Notes: generated from the sequence alone by a model not told the origin. Counted from the stretch's first letter, positions 35,773 through 44,458 are shown. The stretch is 64,000 nt of DNA from Zoogloea oleivorans (GCF_008107625.1 NZ_SDKK01000013.1:62001-126000), one strand, 5' to 3'. A program made the numbers and translations.

Positions 35773-36225
35773 ATGGAGGTACTGGGCGGAATCCTCGCCA
35801 TCATTGTTATCATCTTCTTCCTGAAGGCCATCGGCCGGGGAGGCAGCCAAACCTTCGACGACCCCAAGCCCATGACCGACCAGCATTTGCTCTCGGCCAT
35901 CGCCGGACAGGCCGACTGGCTGGAAAAGATGAGCCGTTCCCCCATCGAGACGCAGCAGTCAGCCTCCATCGTCGAACTCGCCCGCAAGCGCCGCGGCTAC
36001 ATCGCGCAGCTTTGCCTCGAAGCCTGCGCCCGCGCCGACAGGGATGACGGACGCCCCATGTATCTCGGCGCCACCCGCTCGACCAACGCCTTCACGGAAG
36101 CTGCCGACTACGCCAAGGAACTGGCAGCCAAGGGCGTCAGCGGCGAAAACGCTGCCGTCCGCGCGGTCAAGGAAAAGATGTTCATCCCGAGCGGCGTAAT
36201 CTACTCGTCGCACTGGGAAAGCTAG
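35773..36225 (+). CDS. Membrane-anchored hypothetical protein
   Basis: A 150-residue protein with one N-terminal membrane anchor (VLGGILAIIVIIFFLKAIG, residues 3-21) and a soluble helical remainder (HLLSAIAGQADWLEKMSRSP; VELARKRRGYIAQLCLEACA). No catalytic motif is recognisable. It is followed after 13 nt by the HEPN-like gene, suggesting a unit. Start supported by ATCATGGAGG context only. Function unknown. Confidence 0.6.
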   Translation: MEVLGGILAIIVIIFFLKAIGRGGSQTFDDPKPMTDQHLLSAIAGQADWLEKMSRSPIETQQSASIVELARKRRGYIAQLCLEACARADRDDGRPMYLGATRSTNAFTEAADYAKELAAKGVSGENAAVRAVKEKMFIPSGVIYSSHWES

Positions 36226-36238
36226 CCCCCGAGCCGGC

Positions 36239-36706
36239 ATGAGCGTTCCGACACTCGGCTACGAAGACGATACGCAGCTCCCAAAGAGCGAGATTGCCCG
36301 CGTTCAGCTTGTCGAAGCCATTGCGCTGTTTCTCGCCGGTAACTACATCTGCTCGATCACTCTGGCGGGAGCCGCAGAGGCGATCTACGCTGGCATTCTC
36401 GCCGACGAGGGGATGACTTCCGCCGTCGAGGATTCAACCGCAGCCATTTGGCAAATCAGGGAGCGAACCCAATTCAGCCCGTTCGATGGCAAGGCAAAGA
36501 AGGCGGACATCTACAATGCCTGGAACGCCGCCAGAAACGATTTGAAGCACCATAGCAAGGGGCTGGCGTCGATCATCTCCCTCAATCTCTTCGACGAGGC
36601 CTATTGGATGATCAAAAGGGCTCTGGCAAATGCCTGCAAGCTCGGAGTGCCGATTGCCAATTCTCAGTATTTCGAGAATTGGGTCGTTCTCAACATCAAC
36701 CTATAA
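36239..36706 (+). CDS. HEPN-like hypothetical protein
   Basis: A 155-residue helical protein. AIALFLAGNYICSITLAGAAEAIYAG followed by NAWNAARNDLKHH resembles HEPN-type domains: an N-terminal helix pair with a 'TLAGAAE' motif and a later R-N-x3-H motif (Arg99, Asn100, His104), which in HEPN RNases is the catalytic site. No antitoxin of the MNT type is adjacent; the upstream membrane protein is unrelated to known partners. The HEPN call rests on motif and helix pattern only. Confidence 0.55.
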   Translation: MSVPTLGYEDDTQLPKSEIARVQLVEAIALFLAGNYICSITLAGAAEAIYAGILADEGMTSAVEDSTAAIWQIRERTQFSPFDGKAKKADIYNAWNAARNDLKHHSKGLASIISLNLFDEAYWMIKRALANACKLGVPIANSQYFENWVVLNINL

Positions 36707-36740
36707 ATAGAAGGGGCCGAAAGTCTCAATAGGATCATAT

Positions 36741-37418
36741 ATGAATATGAAGCTCATAATCGGCGGCAGTTCCTTGGTCTTTGCCATTGCCATTGCAGTC
36801 CCGTTGACTGCGACGGCGCAAACGGCTGGAGAGAAGGTGAAGATCGAGAGGATGTCGAAATACATTGCCTCCATCGGCAAAAAGCTCGCCGGCAACAATG
36901 AAGCCATCAAATCAACCTCCATGAACTGGCCAGAGAATCCCGAGGCCAAGGAGGTCGCAGCCTTCAATGACGCTAAGCGGATCGGTGCCTTGTGGGAACT
37001 GGTGCATGTCCAGCGGAGCAATGAAGAGAAAGCCTTCCCGAATGCAAAGGATAATCAGGAACAGCTCGCGCTAAGCTTATTGAACCGACTCCTGTCCTTC
37101 TCGAAATACCAAACTTTTCTTGGTAATTCGAGCAACGATGTGATCGTCAAGGACTACATCGACGGCGAGATAGCCGACCTGAAAATGGTCTTCTCAGACA
37201 AGATGCCGGTAGGCCTGTATTTCAAGAGTCGCAAGATTCGTGAAGACAAATACTACTTGCTAACGATGCAGGAGAAGGAAATCGTCACCGAAATCTTGAC
37301 CTTTAAGATATCGAAGAATGGCAAGCTCGAAGCGCTCGCCACGAAGACTTTCATGATTTCTCTTTTAGAGAGTTGCTACCAGAATATGGATGTCTGCGCG
37401 AAGCTGGCGGGCAAGTGA
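36741..37418 (+). CDS. Secreted hypothetical protein
   Basis: A 225-residue protein with a signal peptide (hydrophobic residues 4-22, cleavage near ATAQ). The mature part is rich in Lys and Glu (KVKIERMSKYIASIGKKLAG; DYIDGEIADLKMVFSDKMPV) with two Cys near the end (SCYQNMDVCAK) that could form a disulfide. No domain is recognised. AGGA lies 7 nt before the ATG at 36741. Lower GC than core genes. The 230 nt after it hold nothing recognisable. Confidence 0.6.
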   Translation: MNMKLIIGGSSLVFAIAIAVPLTATAQTAGEKVKIERMSKYIASIGKKLAGNNEAIKSTSMNWPENPEAKEVAAFNDAKRIGALWELVHVQRSNEEKAFPNAKDNQEQLALSLLNRLLSFSKYQTFLGNSSNDVIVKDYIDGEIADLKMVFSDKMPVGLYFKSRKIREDKYYLLTMQEKEIVTEILTFKISKNGKLEALATKTFMISLLESCYQNMDVCAKLAGK

Positions 37419-37648
37419 TTTGAGGTGGGAAGCCAGACAGGAGTTGAATACAAATCGCTAGCAATCAACCTGACCACAATTATCTCATACAAGATCACTC
37501 AATCGTTGCGGTCCGTGATGCGGCTTAATCCATTCAGGTCAGTGCGCGTTCTGATAAAGGCTGTCGCCCCGTTAAATATCCATTCGGAATTCAGAATGAC
37601 TGAGTTTAATTGATGCACGGGCAGTAATAATTTTTGCTAGGAGGCGCT

Positions 37649-38299
37649 ATGCATCAGCCCAAAGTCGAAAAATCTGCGTTGTACATGATCCTGCCCATGA
37701 TCCGAGAGCTGAAGAGCTTGGGGTTCGCCAATGTCAGGTTCTATTCATATTTGCGCTGGGTTCAAACTTTGATGGTTGTTCTCTACCAAGAAATGCCTTT
37801 CAAAGCACGCACTGGGGAGGCATTGGTCTATCCCAACCTTTTTAGGTGTGAGTATGGTTTTGACATGGCACCGAAATTCATAAGTGAGCGCGAGCCTGAT
37901 TTGAACGAATGGGCAGGCAGTGGTTTGTCTGTACAGGAAATTGCCGCAAAATTTTCTGAGCTTTATTTGTGCGATCAGCAACCAGGGGAAGGGTGCTATT
38001 CCGAAGAATATTACCCGTGGCTAGATTCAGTAATGGATATCTGTCCTACTCAAGCCTTTCCCGTAACAGAGGAACCTGTTCCTGGTGGTCCATATAATTT
38101 CGGTGAAACGATAGAGTTTTATGGTGCCGATGAAGCTCATCGCGAGTCAGATATTCGGCGACCGCCAGGATTGAACAAAATGCTGGTACCGCAGCAAGCT
38201 ATGGAGTCTGCAATTGCTTGGGACATTGCGCGAGCCAAGGCTAGGGAGCCAAGCAGATTCAAGATGTGGAATCAGAAACACACAAATTCCAATAAATAG
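37649..38299 (+). CDS. Hypothetical protein
   Basis: A 216-residue soluble protein, clearly AT-rich and with different codon use from its surroundings. The start at 37649 is fixed by AGGAGG 6 nt upstream. The sequence contains MIRELKSLGFANVRFYSYLR, a Cys/acidic middle (LYLCDQQPGEGCYSEEYYPW) and the tail IARAKAREPSRFKMWNQK. No family is recognised. It abuts, tail to tail, the broken gene on the other strand. Confidence 0.55.
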   Translation: MHQPKVEKSALYMILPMIRELKSLGFANVRFYSYLRWVQTLMVVLYQEMPFKARTGEALVYPNLFRCEYGFDMAPKFISEREPDLNEWAGSGLSVQEIAAKFSELYLCDQQPGEGCYSEEYYPWLDSVMDICPTQAFPVTEEPVPGGPYNFGETIEFYGADEAHRESDIRRPPGLNKMLVPQQAMESAIAWDIARAKAREPSRFKMWNQKHTNSNK

Positions 38300-38305
38300 T
38301 TTTAA

Positions 38306-38592
38306 TCAAGGGCGCCCTCCCTCATTGATGGTGGCGAACGGCTGGAAGCAACCGGACGATTCTGTGAAATACGTTTCCTGCTTGATGACCCAACGGTTTT
38401 CCCATTTGGGCGGTACAGCCGACACCTTGGCACCCTCTTGCCCAATCACAAGAAAACATTCTCCATCCCACAGCCCGACATTTCCATTCGTGCCGCACCC
38501 GACATACCAGTGCCCAGTCTGAGCTGCTTCATTGGGATTTGCTGAACGTCCGTCATCGCCTACCCCTTTAGGCTTTCTTTGGCGTCAGCCAT
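38306..38592 (-). pseudogene. Small gene with a one-base frameshift in a G-run
   Basis: The ATG at 38592 gives MADAKESLKG and then a stop. If one G were added to the GGGG run, the frame continues VGDDGRSANPNEAAQTGHWY, then VGCGTNGNVGLWDGECFLVI, KWENRWVIKQETYF and ends at 38306, a 94-95 residue protein. The second frame is open throughout and protein-like (many W, C, G). It starts 2 nt after the stop of the broken metallo-beta-lactamase-fold gene, so they once formed a unit. Function unknown. Confidence 0.55.
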
Positions 38593-38702
38593 ATTCACGC
38601 CTCCCACCATTCGCCGTCATGGCGATAAACCACGTTGCGGAACAATTCGCTGTACTTGTCCGTGGCGAAGCTGTGGGTAGGGATTATTAATGCACGAGGA
38701 GC

Positions 38703-38711
38703 CAAGCCTTC
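38703..38711. repeat. Target-site duplication, left copy
   Basis: CAAGCCTTC directly before the left IS end. The identical 9 bp follows the right end at 40112-40120. A 9-bp duplication fits IS256-family transposition (8-9 bp). Confidence 0.85.
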
Positions 38712-38768
38712 GGAGCCTGTCCGTATTTTTGTGTTTGAGGCCTACCATGCTCCCCGAAAGGAACATGT

Positions 38769-40034
38769 ATGACCTCGAAGAAACAGAAGGTAGTGAAACC
38801 GGTGGTCGCAGCCTTGCCCGCGGCCGCGTCGGAATGGCTGGACCAGATCGTCACCGGCCCGATGACCGCAGAGTCCGTCGAAGAGGTGATGCGCGGCTTC
38901 AAGAAAGCACTGATCGAACGGGCCTTGGGCGCCGAGCTGAGCCACCACCTGGGCTACCCGGCAGGCGGTGCCAAACCGGATGCCACTGCCAATCAACGTA
39001 ACGGCAGCAGCGGCAAGACCGTTCTGACCGATGACGGGCCGCTGCGCATCGACATTCCCCGTGACCGGGCCGGCCTGTTCGAGCCGCAACTGATCGGCAA
39101 GCACGAACGTCGCTTCAGCGGCTTCGACGACAAGATCATCGCCATGTACGCCCGCGGGATGAGTGTGCGCGAGATCCAGGGCTTTCTGGTGCAGATGTAC
39201 AACACCGAGGTGTCGCCGGACTTCATCAGCAGCGTCACCGACGCCGTGATGGAAGAGGTTCTGCAGTGGCAGGGCCGCCCCCTCGAAGCGATGTACCCGG
39301 TGGTGTTCTTCGACGCCCTGCGGGTCAAGATCCGGGAAGACGCGGTGGTGCGCAACAAGGCGGTGTTCCTGGCCCTGGGGGTGCGCGCCGACGGCAGCCG
39401 TGACATTCTGGGCTTGTGGATCGAGAACACCGAAGGGGCCAAGTTCTGGCTCAAGGTCTTCAATGACCTGAAGGTGCGCGGCTGCCACGATATCCTGATT
39501 GCCGTTACCGACGGGCTCAAGGGCATGAGCGAGGCGCTGGAGGCGGTGTATCCCCAAAGTACCCTGCAGACCTGCATCGTGCATCTGCTGCGCAATAGCC
39601 TGAGTTACGCGGGCTACAAGGACCGACAGGGTCTGGCCCACGCGCTCAAGCCGATCTACCAGGCGGTGAGCGCCGAGGCGGCAGAGGCGGCCCTGGAGGC
39701 GTTTGCAGAAGGAGAATGGGGACAGCGTTTCCCGACCATCGCGGTGGCCTGGCAGCGGGTGTGGGAGCAGGTGATCCCGTTCTTTGCCTTCCCGCCGGAT
39801 GTGCGCCGGGTGATCTACACGACCAACGCCATCGAGAGCGTCAATGCCCGGGTGCGCAAGATCATCAAGACGCGGGGGCACTTCCCGACGGACGAGGCGG
39901 CCACCAAGCTGATCTGGCTGGCGCTACGCAACATCACAGCCGAGTGGAAGAGGCCGATGACGTATTGGAAGAGCGCGATGAATCAGTTCGCCATTCTGTA
40001 CACGGATCGCTTCATTCCGGCGATGGCGCGATGA
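38769..40034 (+). CDS. IS256-family transposase (Mutator-like DDE)
   Basis: A 421-residue transposase, the full family length. DDE-domain landmarks are VVFFDALRVKIRED (first Asp), AVTDGLKGMSEALEAVYP (second Asp) and YTTNAIESVNARVRKIIKTR (Glu), with the zinc-like pattern CIVHLLRNSL between. The N-terminal part (SEWLDQIVTGPMTAESVEEV; LGYPAGG; FEPQLIGKHERRFSGFDDKI) is also standard. No frameshift or stop interrupts it, so the element may be active. Confidence 0.95.
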   Translation: MTSKKQKVVKPVVAALPAAASEWLDQIVTGPMTAESVEEVMRGFKKALIERALGAELSHHLGYPAGGAKPDATANQRNGSSGKTVLTDDGPLRIDIPRDRAGLFEPQLIGKHERRFSGFDDKIIAMYARGMSVREIQGFLVQMYNTEVSPDFISSVTDAVMEEVLQWQGRPLEAMYPVVFFDALRVKIREDAVVRNKAVFLALGVRADGSRDILGLWIENTEGAKFWLKVFNDLKVRGCHDILIAVTDGLKGMSEALEAVYPQSTLQTCIVHLLRNSLSYAGYKDRQGLAHALKPIYQAVSAEAAEAALEAFAEGEWGQRFPTIAVAWQRVWEQVIPFFAFPPDVRRVIYTTNAIESVNARVRKIIKTRGHFPTDEAATKLIWLALRNITAEWKRPMTYWKSAMNQFAILYTDRFIPAMAR

Positions 40035-40040
40035 ACCCTG

Positions 40041-40076
40041 GGGATTCTTGCCCTGCCGCGGCAGGGCAAGAATCCC
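40041..40076. terminator. 36-bp perfect palindrome after the transposase gene
   Basis: GGGATTCTTGCCCTGCCG and its exact complement form an uninterrupted 36-bp palindrome, followed by TAAAA. It lies 7 nt after the transposase stop, inside the IS and before the right terminal repeat. It could fold into a very stable hairpin and act as a transcription barrier in either direction. Confidence 0.7.
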
Positions 40077-40111
40077 TAAAACCGCCTCGAACACAAAATT
40101 TCTGACACTCC

Positions 40112-40120
40112 CAAGCCTTC
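40112..40120. repeat. Target-site duplication, right copy
   Basis: CAAGCCTTC directly after the right IS end; identical to 38703-38711. Confidence 0.85.
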
Positions 40121-40261
40121 GGCAAAACGCTTCAAGTCCTTTGGGCTGGCATGTCCCGAGGTGTGTATGTGACGTATCTCGATGCCCAAGGTTTTCAGCC
40201 ATGCTTCCGTCGAGGCATAGGTTCCCTGCTCAAGATAGCCCACCCACTGGGAATAGATTAC

Positions 40262-40505
40262 GATGAACCGGCTCAAACCGGCCTTGAAAAAGTTCATCCC
40301 GGAGATGAACCGATTTGAATCGGGCTTCAAGCTGTTCAAGCCTGCACAACAAACAGTCAAAACCGCCCTGAAAGCCTTCAAACCCCGCCGGAAAGGGTTT
40401 GCCGAAATGTTAAACGCCCGTAACCGGGCGTTTAACAAGTTCACGTTTCAGATAAACCCGCTGCCCGTGACGGACAACCGGTTCAAACCGCTGCATCGAC
40501 CACTG
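40262..40505. repeat. Stretch dense in short inverted repeats
   Basis: No gene is supported here. It contains GTTCATC-CCGGA-GATGAAC, CCGAT-TTGA-ATCGG, AACCC...GGGTT and a 30-nt perfect hairpin (see 40408). AACCGG(C/T)TCAAACCG occurs near both ends (40267 and 40484). A plus-strand open frame from 40263 gives a low-complexity protein (MNRLKPALKKF...) with no ribosome-binding site, which looks like a by-product of the repeats. Confidence 0.6.
40408..40437. repeat. 30-nt perfect hairpin
   Basis: TGTTAAACGCCCG and CGGGCGTTTAACA are exact complements (13 bp) around a TAAC loop. There is no T-run after it on either strand, so it is not a textbook terminator. It lies 86 nt downstream of the sppA stop on the strand sppA uses, so it may still end or stabilise the sppA transcript. 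Confidence 0.6.
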
Positions 40506-40522
40506 ACACCTCGCGCCATCCC

Positions 40523-42355
40523 TCAGGGCGCCAGGCACTCGCAATGCAGGTAGATATGGCCCGGATCGTTCCACAAGGCCAGCGCCTCCAGCTCGGTGCG
40601 GATCTTCGCCAGCGTCTGCTCCACCACCGACGGCTTCGCCATCGCCAGTTCGCTCTCGTCGCCGTTATCCAGCAGCTTGGCCAGCAACTGATCGCGCGGC
40701 GACAGGGCCTTTTCCACGTAACTCACGTCATATTCCTTCAGCCCGGCCCTGACGGCAGCGGCCTTGAGGGCACTATCCAGCCCACCGAGCTTGTCCACCA
40801 GACCCTTCTCCTTGGCCTGGCTGCCCAGCCACACACGCCCCTGGGCGACCTCATCCACCGCCTCGACGCTCATCTTGCGACTCTTGCCGACCAGCCCCAG
40901 GAAGCGCTTGTAGCCGTGCTCGATGGTCTGCTGGAGCACGTTGGCTACCTGCGGATCGAGCGGGCGGCGCGGATCGAGCCCGCCGGACAGCGGCGTTGTG
41001 CCGATCCCATCCACCGCCAGCCCGAGCCGGGTCATCGGCCCCGACAGATCGGGCAGCATCGCGAAGATGCCGATGGAACCGGTGATGGTCGTGGGGCTTG
41101 CCCACACTTCGTCGGCTGCCATGCTGATCCAGTAGCCGCCGGAGGCCGCCACCGACCCCATCGAGACGATCACCGGCTTGCCGGCCTGACGGGTCAGTTC
41201 CAGCTCGCGGCGAATCACTTCGGAAGCAGTCGCGCTGCCGCCGGGGCTGTCCACCCGTAGCACCACGGCCTTCACGGCCTTGTCTTCGCGGGCCTGACGG
41301 ATCAGCCCGGCCACCGTGTCGCCCCCCACCACACCGGGCGGCTGCTCGCCATCGACGATGGCGCCCTGGGCGACGATCACGCCGATCTTGTCGGCCGGAT
41401 GGGCCGCGTCCTCGCGCAGGCGGGCCACGTAGGTCCCCAGGTCCACATGCCTGAAGCCCTTGCCGTCGTCCGTCGCGCCGACCTTGCCCTTGATGTAGTC
41501 ACGCCACTCGTCAACCGTCTTGAGGCCATCCACCAGACCGGCATTGTGGGCCATCCTGGCCGCATCACCGCCAGCGGCGGCCAGCAGGCCAGGCGCATCG
41601 GTGACGTAACTGACCAGGTTCTGACCGGCTTTCGGGCGGGCCGCGGCGATGTCGGCCTGATAGGCCTGCCAGGCAGCATCCAGGTACACCTTGGTGGATT
41701 CCCGATCTTCCGCCGACATGTCGCTACGCGTGTAGGGTTCGACGAAGGACTTGTAGGTGCCAACCCGGAAGACCTGCATCTTCACGCCGGCCTGATCGAA
41801 CAGGCCCTTGTAGTAGGTCGGAAAGCGCCCGAAACCGGACAAGAGCACATAGCCATCCGGATTCACGAAGACCTCGTCCGCCCGGGAGGCCAGGTGGTAC
41901 TGGACCTGGTTGAAGTGTTTGCCGTAGGCATAGACCTTCTTGCCGGCCTGGCGGAATTCGCTCACCGCAGCACCAATCTCTTCCAGCTTCGACAAACCGG
42001 CACCGGCCAGCCCGTCAGTCTCGAGGACCAGCGCCTTGATGCGCGAATCGGTGGCGGCTGCACGGATCGCATCGACCACATCGCGCAGCAGCACCTGGTG
42101 GATGGCGTCGCCACCCTGCAGCACGCTCATCGGGCTGCGCACCGTGCGCTGCTCGACGAGCTGCCCGACCGGCGCGATGACCAGCGCCGCATCCTCGGGC
42201 AAGGGCGTCGGCCGGCTTGCCCACCAGCCGGCAACCAGAAACGCCACGATGGCAATGAACAACAGGTTAAGGCTCGCCCGGCGCAGGCTATCGACCACGC
42301 CCCAGACGCCCGACACCACTCTTCTCACGACACCCGGTCGTGCTTTCCGCTCCAT
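40523..42355 (-). CDS. sppA: Signal peptide peptidase SppA, 67K type
   Basis: A 610-residue membrane-bound serine protease that degrades cleaved signal peptides in the periplasm. One N-terminal membrane segment ([18 protein letters not shown], about residues 27-44) is followed by two tandem S49 domains. The C-terminal one has [20 protein letters not shown] and the nucleophile region [32 protein letters not shown] follows. The double-domain length matches E. coli SppA. The ATG at 42355 starts a positively charged cytoplasmic tail; the frame upstream is not needed. Confidence 0.92.
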   Translation of the reverse strand: MERKARPGVVRRVVSGVWGVVDSLRRASLNLLFIAIVAFLVAGWWASRPTPLPEDAALVIAPVGQLVEQRTVRSPMSVLQGGDAIHQVLLRDVVDAIRAAATDSRIKALVLETDGLAGAGLSKLEEIGAAVSEFRQAGKKVYAYGKHFNQVQYHLASRADEVFVNPDGYVLLSGFGRFPTYYKGLFDQAGVKMQVFRVGTYKSFVEPYTRSDMSAEDRESTKVYLDAAWQAYQADIAAARPKAGQNLVSYVTDAPGLLAAAGGDAARMAHNAGLVDGLKTVDEWRDYIKGKVGATDDGKGFRHVDLGTYVARLREDAAHPADKIGVIVAQGAIVDGEQPPGVVGGDTVAGLIRQAREDKAVKAVVLRVDSPGGSATASEVIRRELELTRQAGKPVIVSMGSVAASGGYWISMAADEVWASPTTITGSIGIFAMLPDLSGPMTRLGLAVDGIGTTPLSGGLDPRRPLDPQVANVLQQTIEHGYKRFLGLVGKSRKMSVEAVDEVAQGRVWLGSQAKEKGLVDKLGGLDSALKAAAVRAGLKEYDVSYVEKALSPRDQLLAKLLDNGDESELAMAKPSVVEQTLAKIRTELEALALWNDPGHIYLHCECLAP

Positions 42356-42441
42356 CACACTCTCCAATGTTTGCCTCTCAGGCTCCGACCTGCGGCTGCC
42401 CGCAAGGTTTCCGGGGCCCGCCAATCCGGTAGAATCCCGCC

Positions 42442-42855
42442 ATGTTTACCAATCCCACCCCCGACCAGATCCGCAGCCTGCTGCAGGAGGTCAAGCGCAT
42501 CGCCGTCGTTGGCCTGTCGCCGCGCCCGGAACGCCCGAGTTACCGGGTTTCCCGAGCGATGCAGGGCTTCGGCTACCGCATCGTACCGGTTCGGCCGGCG
42601 GTTTCCGAAGTGCTGGGCGAAAAAGCCTATGCCACGCTGTCGGATATTCCCGAAAAGGTGGATATGGTGGATGTATTTCGCGCCGGCGACCAGATCGACC
42701 CGATCATCGACGAATGCATCGCCCTCGGCATCCCGCGCCTCTGGCTGCAGGATGGCGTCATCAACGAAGCCGCCGCCGAGCGCGCCCGCGCCGCCGGCAT
42801 CACGGTGGTGATGGACCGCTGCGTGTGGCGCGACTACATGGATCTTCTCCCATGA
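42442..42855 (+). CDS. CoA-binding protein (YccU-like)
   Basis: A 137-residue Rossmann-fold protein. [20 protein letters not shown] is the CoA_binding_2 start, and [20 protein letters not shown], then [20 protein letters not shown] complete the fold. Function is unknown; CoA or a nucleotide is the presumed ligand. The stop overlaps the dapF start by ATGA, which couples them. It is divergent from sppA with an 86-nt gap. Confidence 0.88.
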   Translation: MFTNPTPDQIRSLLQEVKRIAVVGLSPRPERPSYRVSRAMQGFGYRIVPVRPAVSEVLGEKAYATLSDIPEKVDMVDVFRAGDQIDPIIDECIALGIPRLWLQDGVINEAAAERARAAGITVVMDRCVWRDYMDLLP

Positions 42856-43691
42856 GCAGCAAGCTCGCCTTTACCAAGATGCACGGCCTCGGCAACGATT
42901 TCGTGGTCATCGACGCAGTACGCCAGCACATCGAACTCACCGAAGCGCAGGTGCGCTACCTGGCCGACCGCCACTTCGGCGTCGGCTGCGACCAGTTGCT
43001 GATCGTCGAAGCGGCCCAAACACCGGGCGTCGATTTCCGCTACCGCATTTTCAACGCCGACGGCGGCGAAGTCGAACAGTGTGGCAACGGCGCGCGCTGC
43101 TTCGCCCGCTTCGTGTTCGACCAGGGCCTCACCGACAAGCGCGAGATCCGCGTCGAGACCAAAAAGGGCATCATCACGCCGCGCCTTGAGGCCGACGGCA
43201 ACGTGACCGTGGACATGGGCGTGCCGGTGCTGAATCCCGCCGACGTACCCTTCGTCAGCGAGTCCGATGCGTATGTGCAGCCGCTCGACGTGGCCGGCAA
43301 CACTATTGCCATCACCGCCGTCAGCATGGGCAACCCGCATGCGGTGCAGGTGGTGGCCGATGTCGATACCGCGCCGGTGGCCGAACAGGGCCCGCTCATC
43401 GAGCACCACCCGCGCTTTCCTGCCCGCGTGAATGCCGGTTTCCTGCAAGTGGTGGACGATCACCACGTGCGCCTGCGCGTCTTCGAGCGCGGCGCCGGCG
43501 AAACCCTGGCCTGCGGCACCGGCGCCTGTGCGGCGGTAGTGGCCGGCATCCTGCGCGAACTGGTGGTGTCACCGGTGACCGTCGAAACCCGCGGCGGCGA
43601 GCTCACCATCGCCTGGAACGGCGTCGGCACCCCGGTGATGATGACCGGCCCGGCGGTCAGTGTCTTCAGCGCCGACATCACGCTTCCCTGA
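42852..43691 (+). CDS. dapF: Diaminopimelate epimerase
   Basis: A 279-residue enzyme converting LL- to meso-diaminopimelate for lysine and peptidoglycan. The two catalytic cysteines are in EQCGNGARC (about residue 75) and [11 protein letters not shown] (about residue 220). [17 protein letters not shown] at the start is standard. It follows the CoA-binding gene with a 4-nt overlap and precedes DUF484, the usual dapF-DUF484-(xerC) order, although xerC is not next here. Confidence 0.96.
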   Translation: MSSKLAFTKMHGLGNDFVVIDAVRQHIELTEAQVRYLADRHFGVGCDQLLIVEAAQTPGVDFRYRIFNADGGEVEQCGNGARCFARFVFDQGLTDKREIRVETKKGIITPRLEADGNVTVDMGVPVLNPADVPFVSESDAYVQPLDVAGNTIAITAVSMGNPHAVQVVADVDTAPVAEQGPLIEHHPRFPARVNAGFLQVVDDHHVRLRVFERGAGETLACGTGACAAVVAGILRELVVSPVTVETRGGELTIAWNGVGTPVMMTGPAVSVFSADITLP

Positions 43692-43725
43692 ATCTCCAAG
43701 CCCACTTCCAACCCGGCCCAACGCC

Positions 43726-44376
43726 ATGAAAGCTTCCGACGTCATCGAGTTCCTGCAGGCAAACCCCGAATTCTTCGACAAGAACTCGACCCTGCTGACC
43801 GACCTGACGGTGACCCACCCCAACAACGGACAGGCCATCTCCCTCACCGAGCGCCAGCTGATCGCCCTGCGCGACCGCATCGCCCAGCTTGAGGACAAGT
43901 TCGCCGAGCTGCTGGCCTTTGGCGAAGAGAACGACGGCATCAGTGAAAAGGTGCATCGCCTGGGCCTGTCCCTGCTGGAAGCGGAAGACTTCGAATCGAT
44001 CCGCCAGGCCATCTACGTGCACCTGCAGGAAGATTTCTCGGTGCCCCACGTCGCCTTCCGGGTGTGGAACAGCGTGCTGTCGCGCAGCGGGCCGGAGTTT
44101 CTGGCGGTTGGCGAGGAAGTGCGCTTTTTCACCGGCGATTTGAACCAGCCTTATTGCGGCGCGCCCACCCTGCGCGAAATCGGCAACTGGTTCGGCCCCG
44201 CCGGCAAGCTGATCCGCTCGGTGTCGCTGGTGCCCCTGCGCCGCGACGAGCAGACCTTCGGGCTGCTGGCCCTGGGCAGCGAAGATCCGGAACGCTTTTA
44301 TCCCGAGATGGGCACGCTGTACGTGACGCGCATCGGCGAGATGGTGTCCTGCGCCCTCCGCCGCCAACTCGGCTAG
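43726..44376 (+). CDS. DUF484-family protein
   Basis: A 216-residue protein of the DUF484 family, which has a GAF-like fold. KASDVIEFLQANPEFFDKNS is the conserved N-terminus, and LVPLRRDEQTFGLLALGSED, then RFYPEMGTLYVTRIGEMV the C-terminal GAF part. A coiled coil (LTERQLIALRDRIAQLEDKF) lies between. The ATG at 43726 gives the conserved start, 34 nt after dapF. In many proteobacteria xerC follows; here the next gene is rlmI after a repeat pair. Function unknown. Confidence 0.9.
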   Translation: MKASDVIEFLQANPEFFDKNSTLLTDLTVTHPNNGQAISLTERQLIALRDRIAQLEDKFAELLAFGEENDGISEKVHRLGLSLLEAEDFESIRQAIYVHLQEDFSVPHVAFRVWNSVLSRSGPEFLAVGEEVRFFTGDLNQPYCGAPTLREIGNWFGPAGKLIRSVSLVPLRRDEQTFGLLALGSEDPERFYPEMGTLYVTRIGEMVSCALRRQLG

Positions 44377-44391
44377 ACAGGGAGCCTAGCC

Positions 44392-44458
44392 TGTGGGTCG
44401 GACTTCAGTCCGACTCGACTGGCTAACCCCGTGCTGTCGGACTGAAGTCCGACCCACA
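44392..44458. repeat. Inverted pair of the 18-bp dispersed palindrome
   Basis: CTGTGGGTCGGACTTCAGTC... (core 44397-44414) faces TGTCGGACTGAAGTCCGACC... (core 44436-44453), each with a GTGG/CCAC tail pointing outward. This is the best-preserved pair, between DUF484 and rlmI, exactly where xerC would be expected. Confidence 0.92.

Larger units (their letters stand above)
38712..40111 (+). mobile_element. Complete IS256-family insertion sequence, 1400 bp
   Basis: The element begins GGAGCCTGTCCG and ends CTGACACTCC. Imperfect terminal inverted repeats lie at 38718-38741 and 40084-40107: read inward, TGTC.G.A.TTTTGTGTT.GAGGC matches at 20 of 24 positions. It holds one intact transposase gene and a long palindrome after it. 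The 9-bp duplication CAAGCCTTC flanks it on both sides, so the insertion is recent enough to keep its footprint. It interrupts a minus-strand MBL-fold gene. Confidence 0.88.
38595..40267 (-). pseudogene. MBL-fold (beta-CASP-like) hydrolase gene, 5'-truncated and split by IS256-type insertion
   Basis: Reading minus, 40267 to 40112 encodes VIYSQWVGYLEQGTYASTEA, then LGIEIRHIHTSGHASPKDLK and RFAEGL. Removing the IS and one 9-bp copy, the frame continues at 38711 with APRALIIPTHSFATDKYSEL and FRNVVYRHDGEWWEA, stop at 38595. HTSGHAS followed by a proline-His segment is the C-terminal signature of beta-CASP metallo-beta-lactamase-fold enzymes. The N-terminal metal-binding half is missing: upstream of 40267 the sequence turns into the inverted-repeat stretch. 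So two separate events broke this gene. Confidence 0.75.

Noticed and set aside
40408-40437. Possible integron attC site (GTTAAAC ... GTTTAAC boxes).
   Set aside because: attC must read RYYYAAC first and GTTRRRY last; here the order is reversed, the arms are perfectly paired without bulged bases, and no integrase or repeated cassette sites are present.
40076-40444. A 122-codon minus-strand gene right of the IS.
   Set aside because: Only its middle (YSQWVGYL...RFAEGL) is real and belongs to the split MBL gene; the first third comes from the repeat stretch and the last residues from the IS end.
40263-40553. Plus-strand open frame of 96 codons in the inverted-repeat stretch.
   Set aside because: Low-complexity product that follows the repeats, no ribosome-binding site, and the frame runs into the 3' end of sppA on the other strand.
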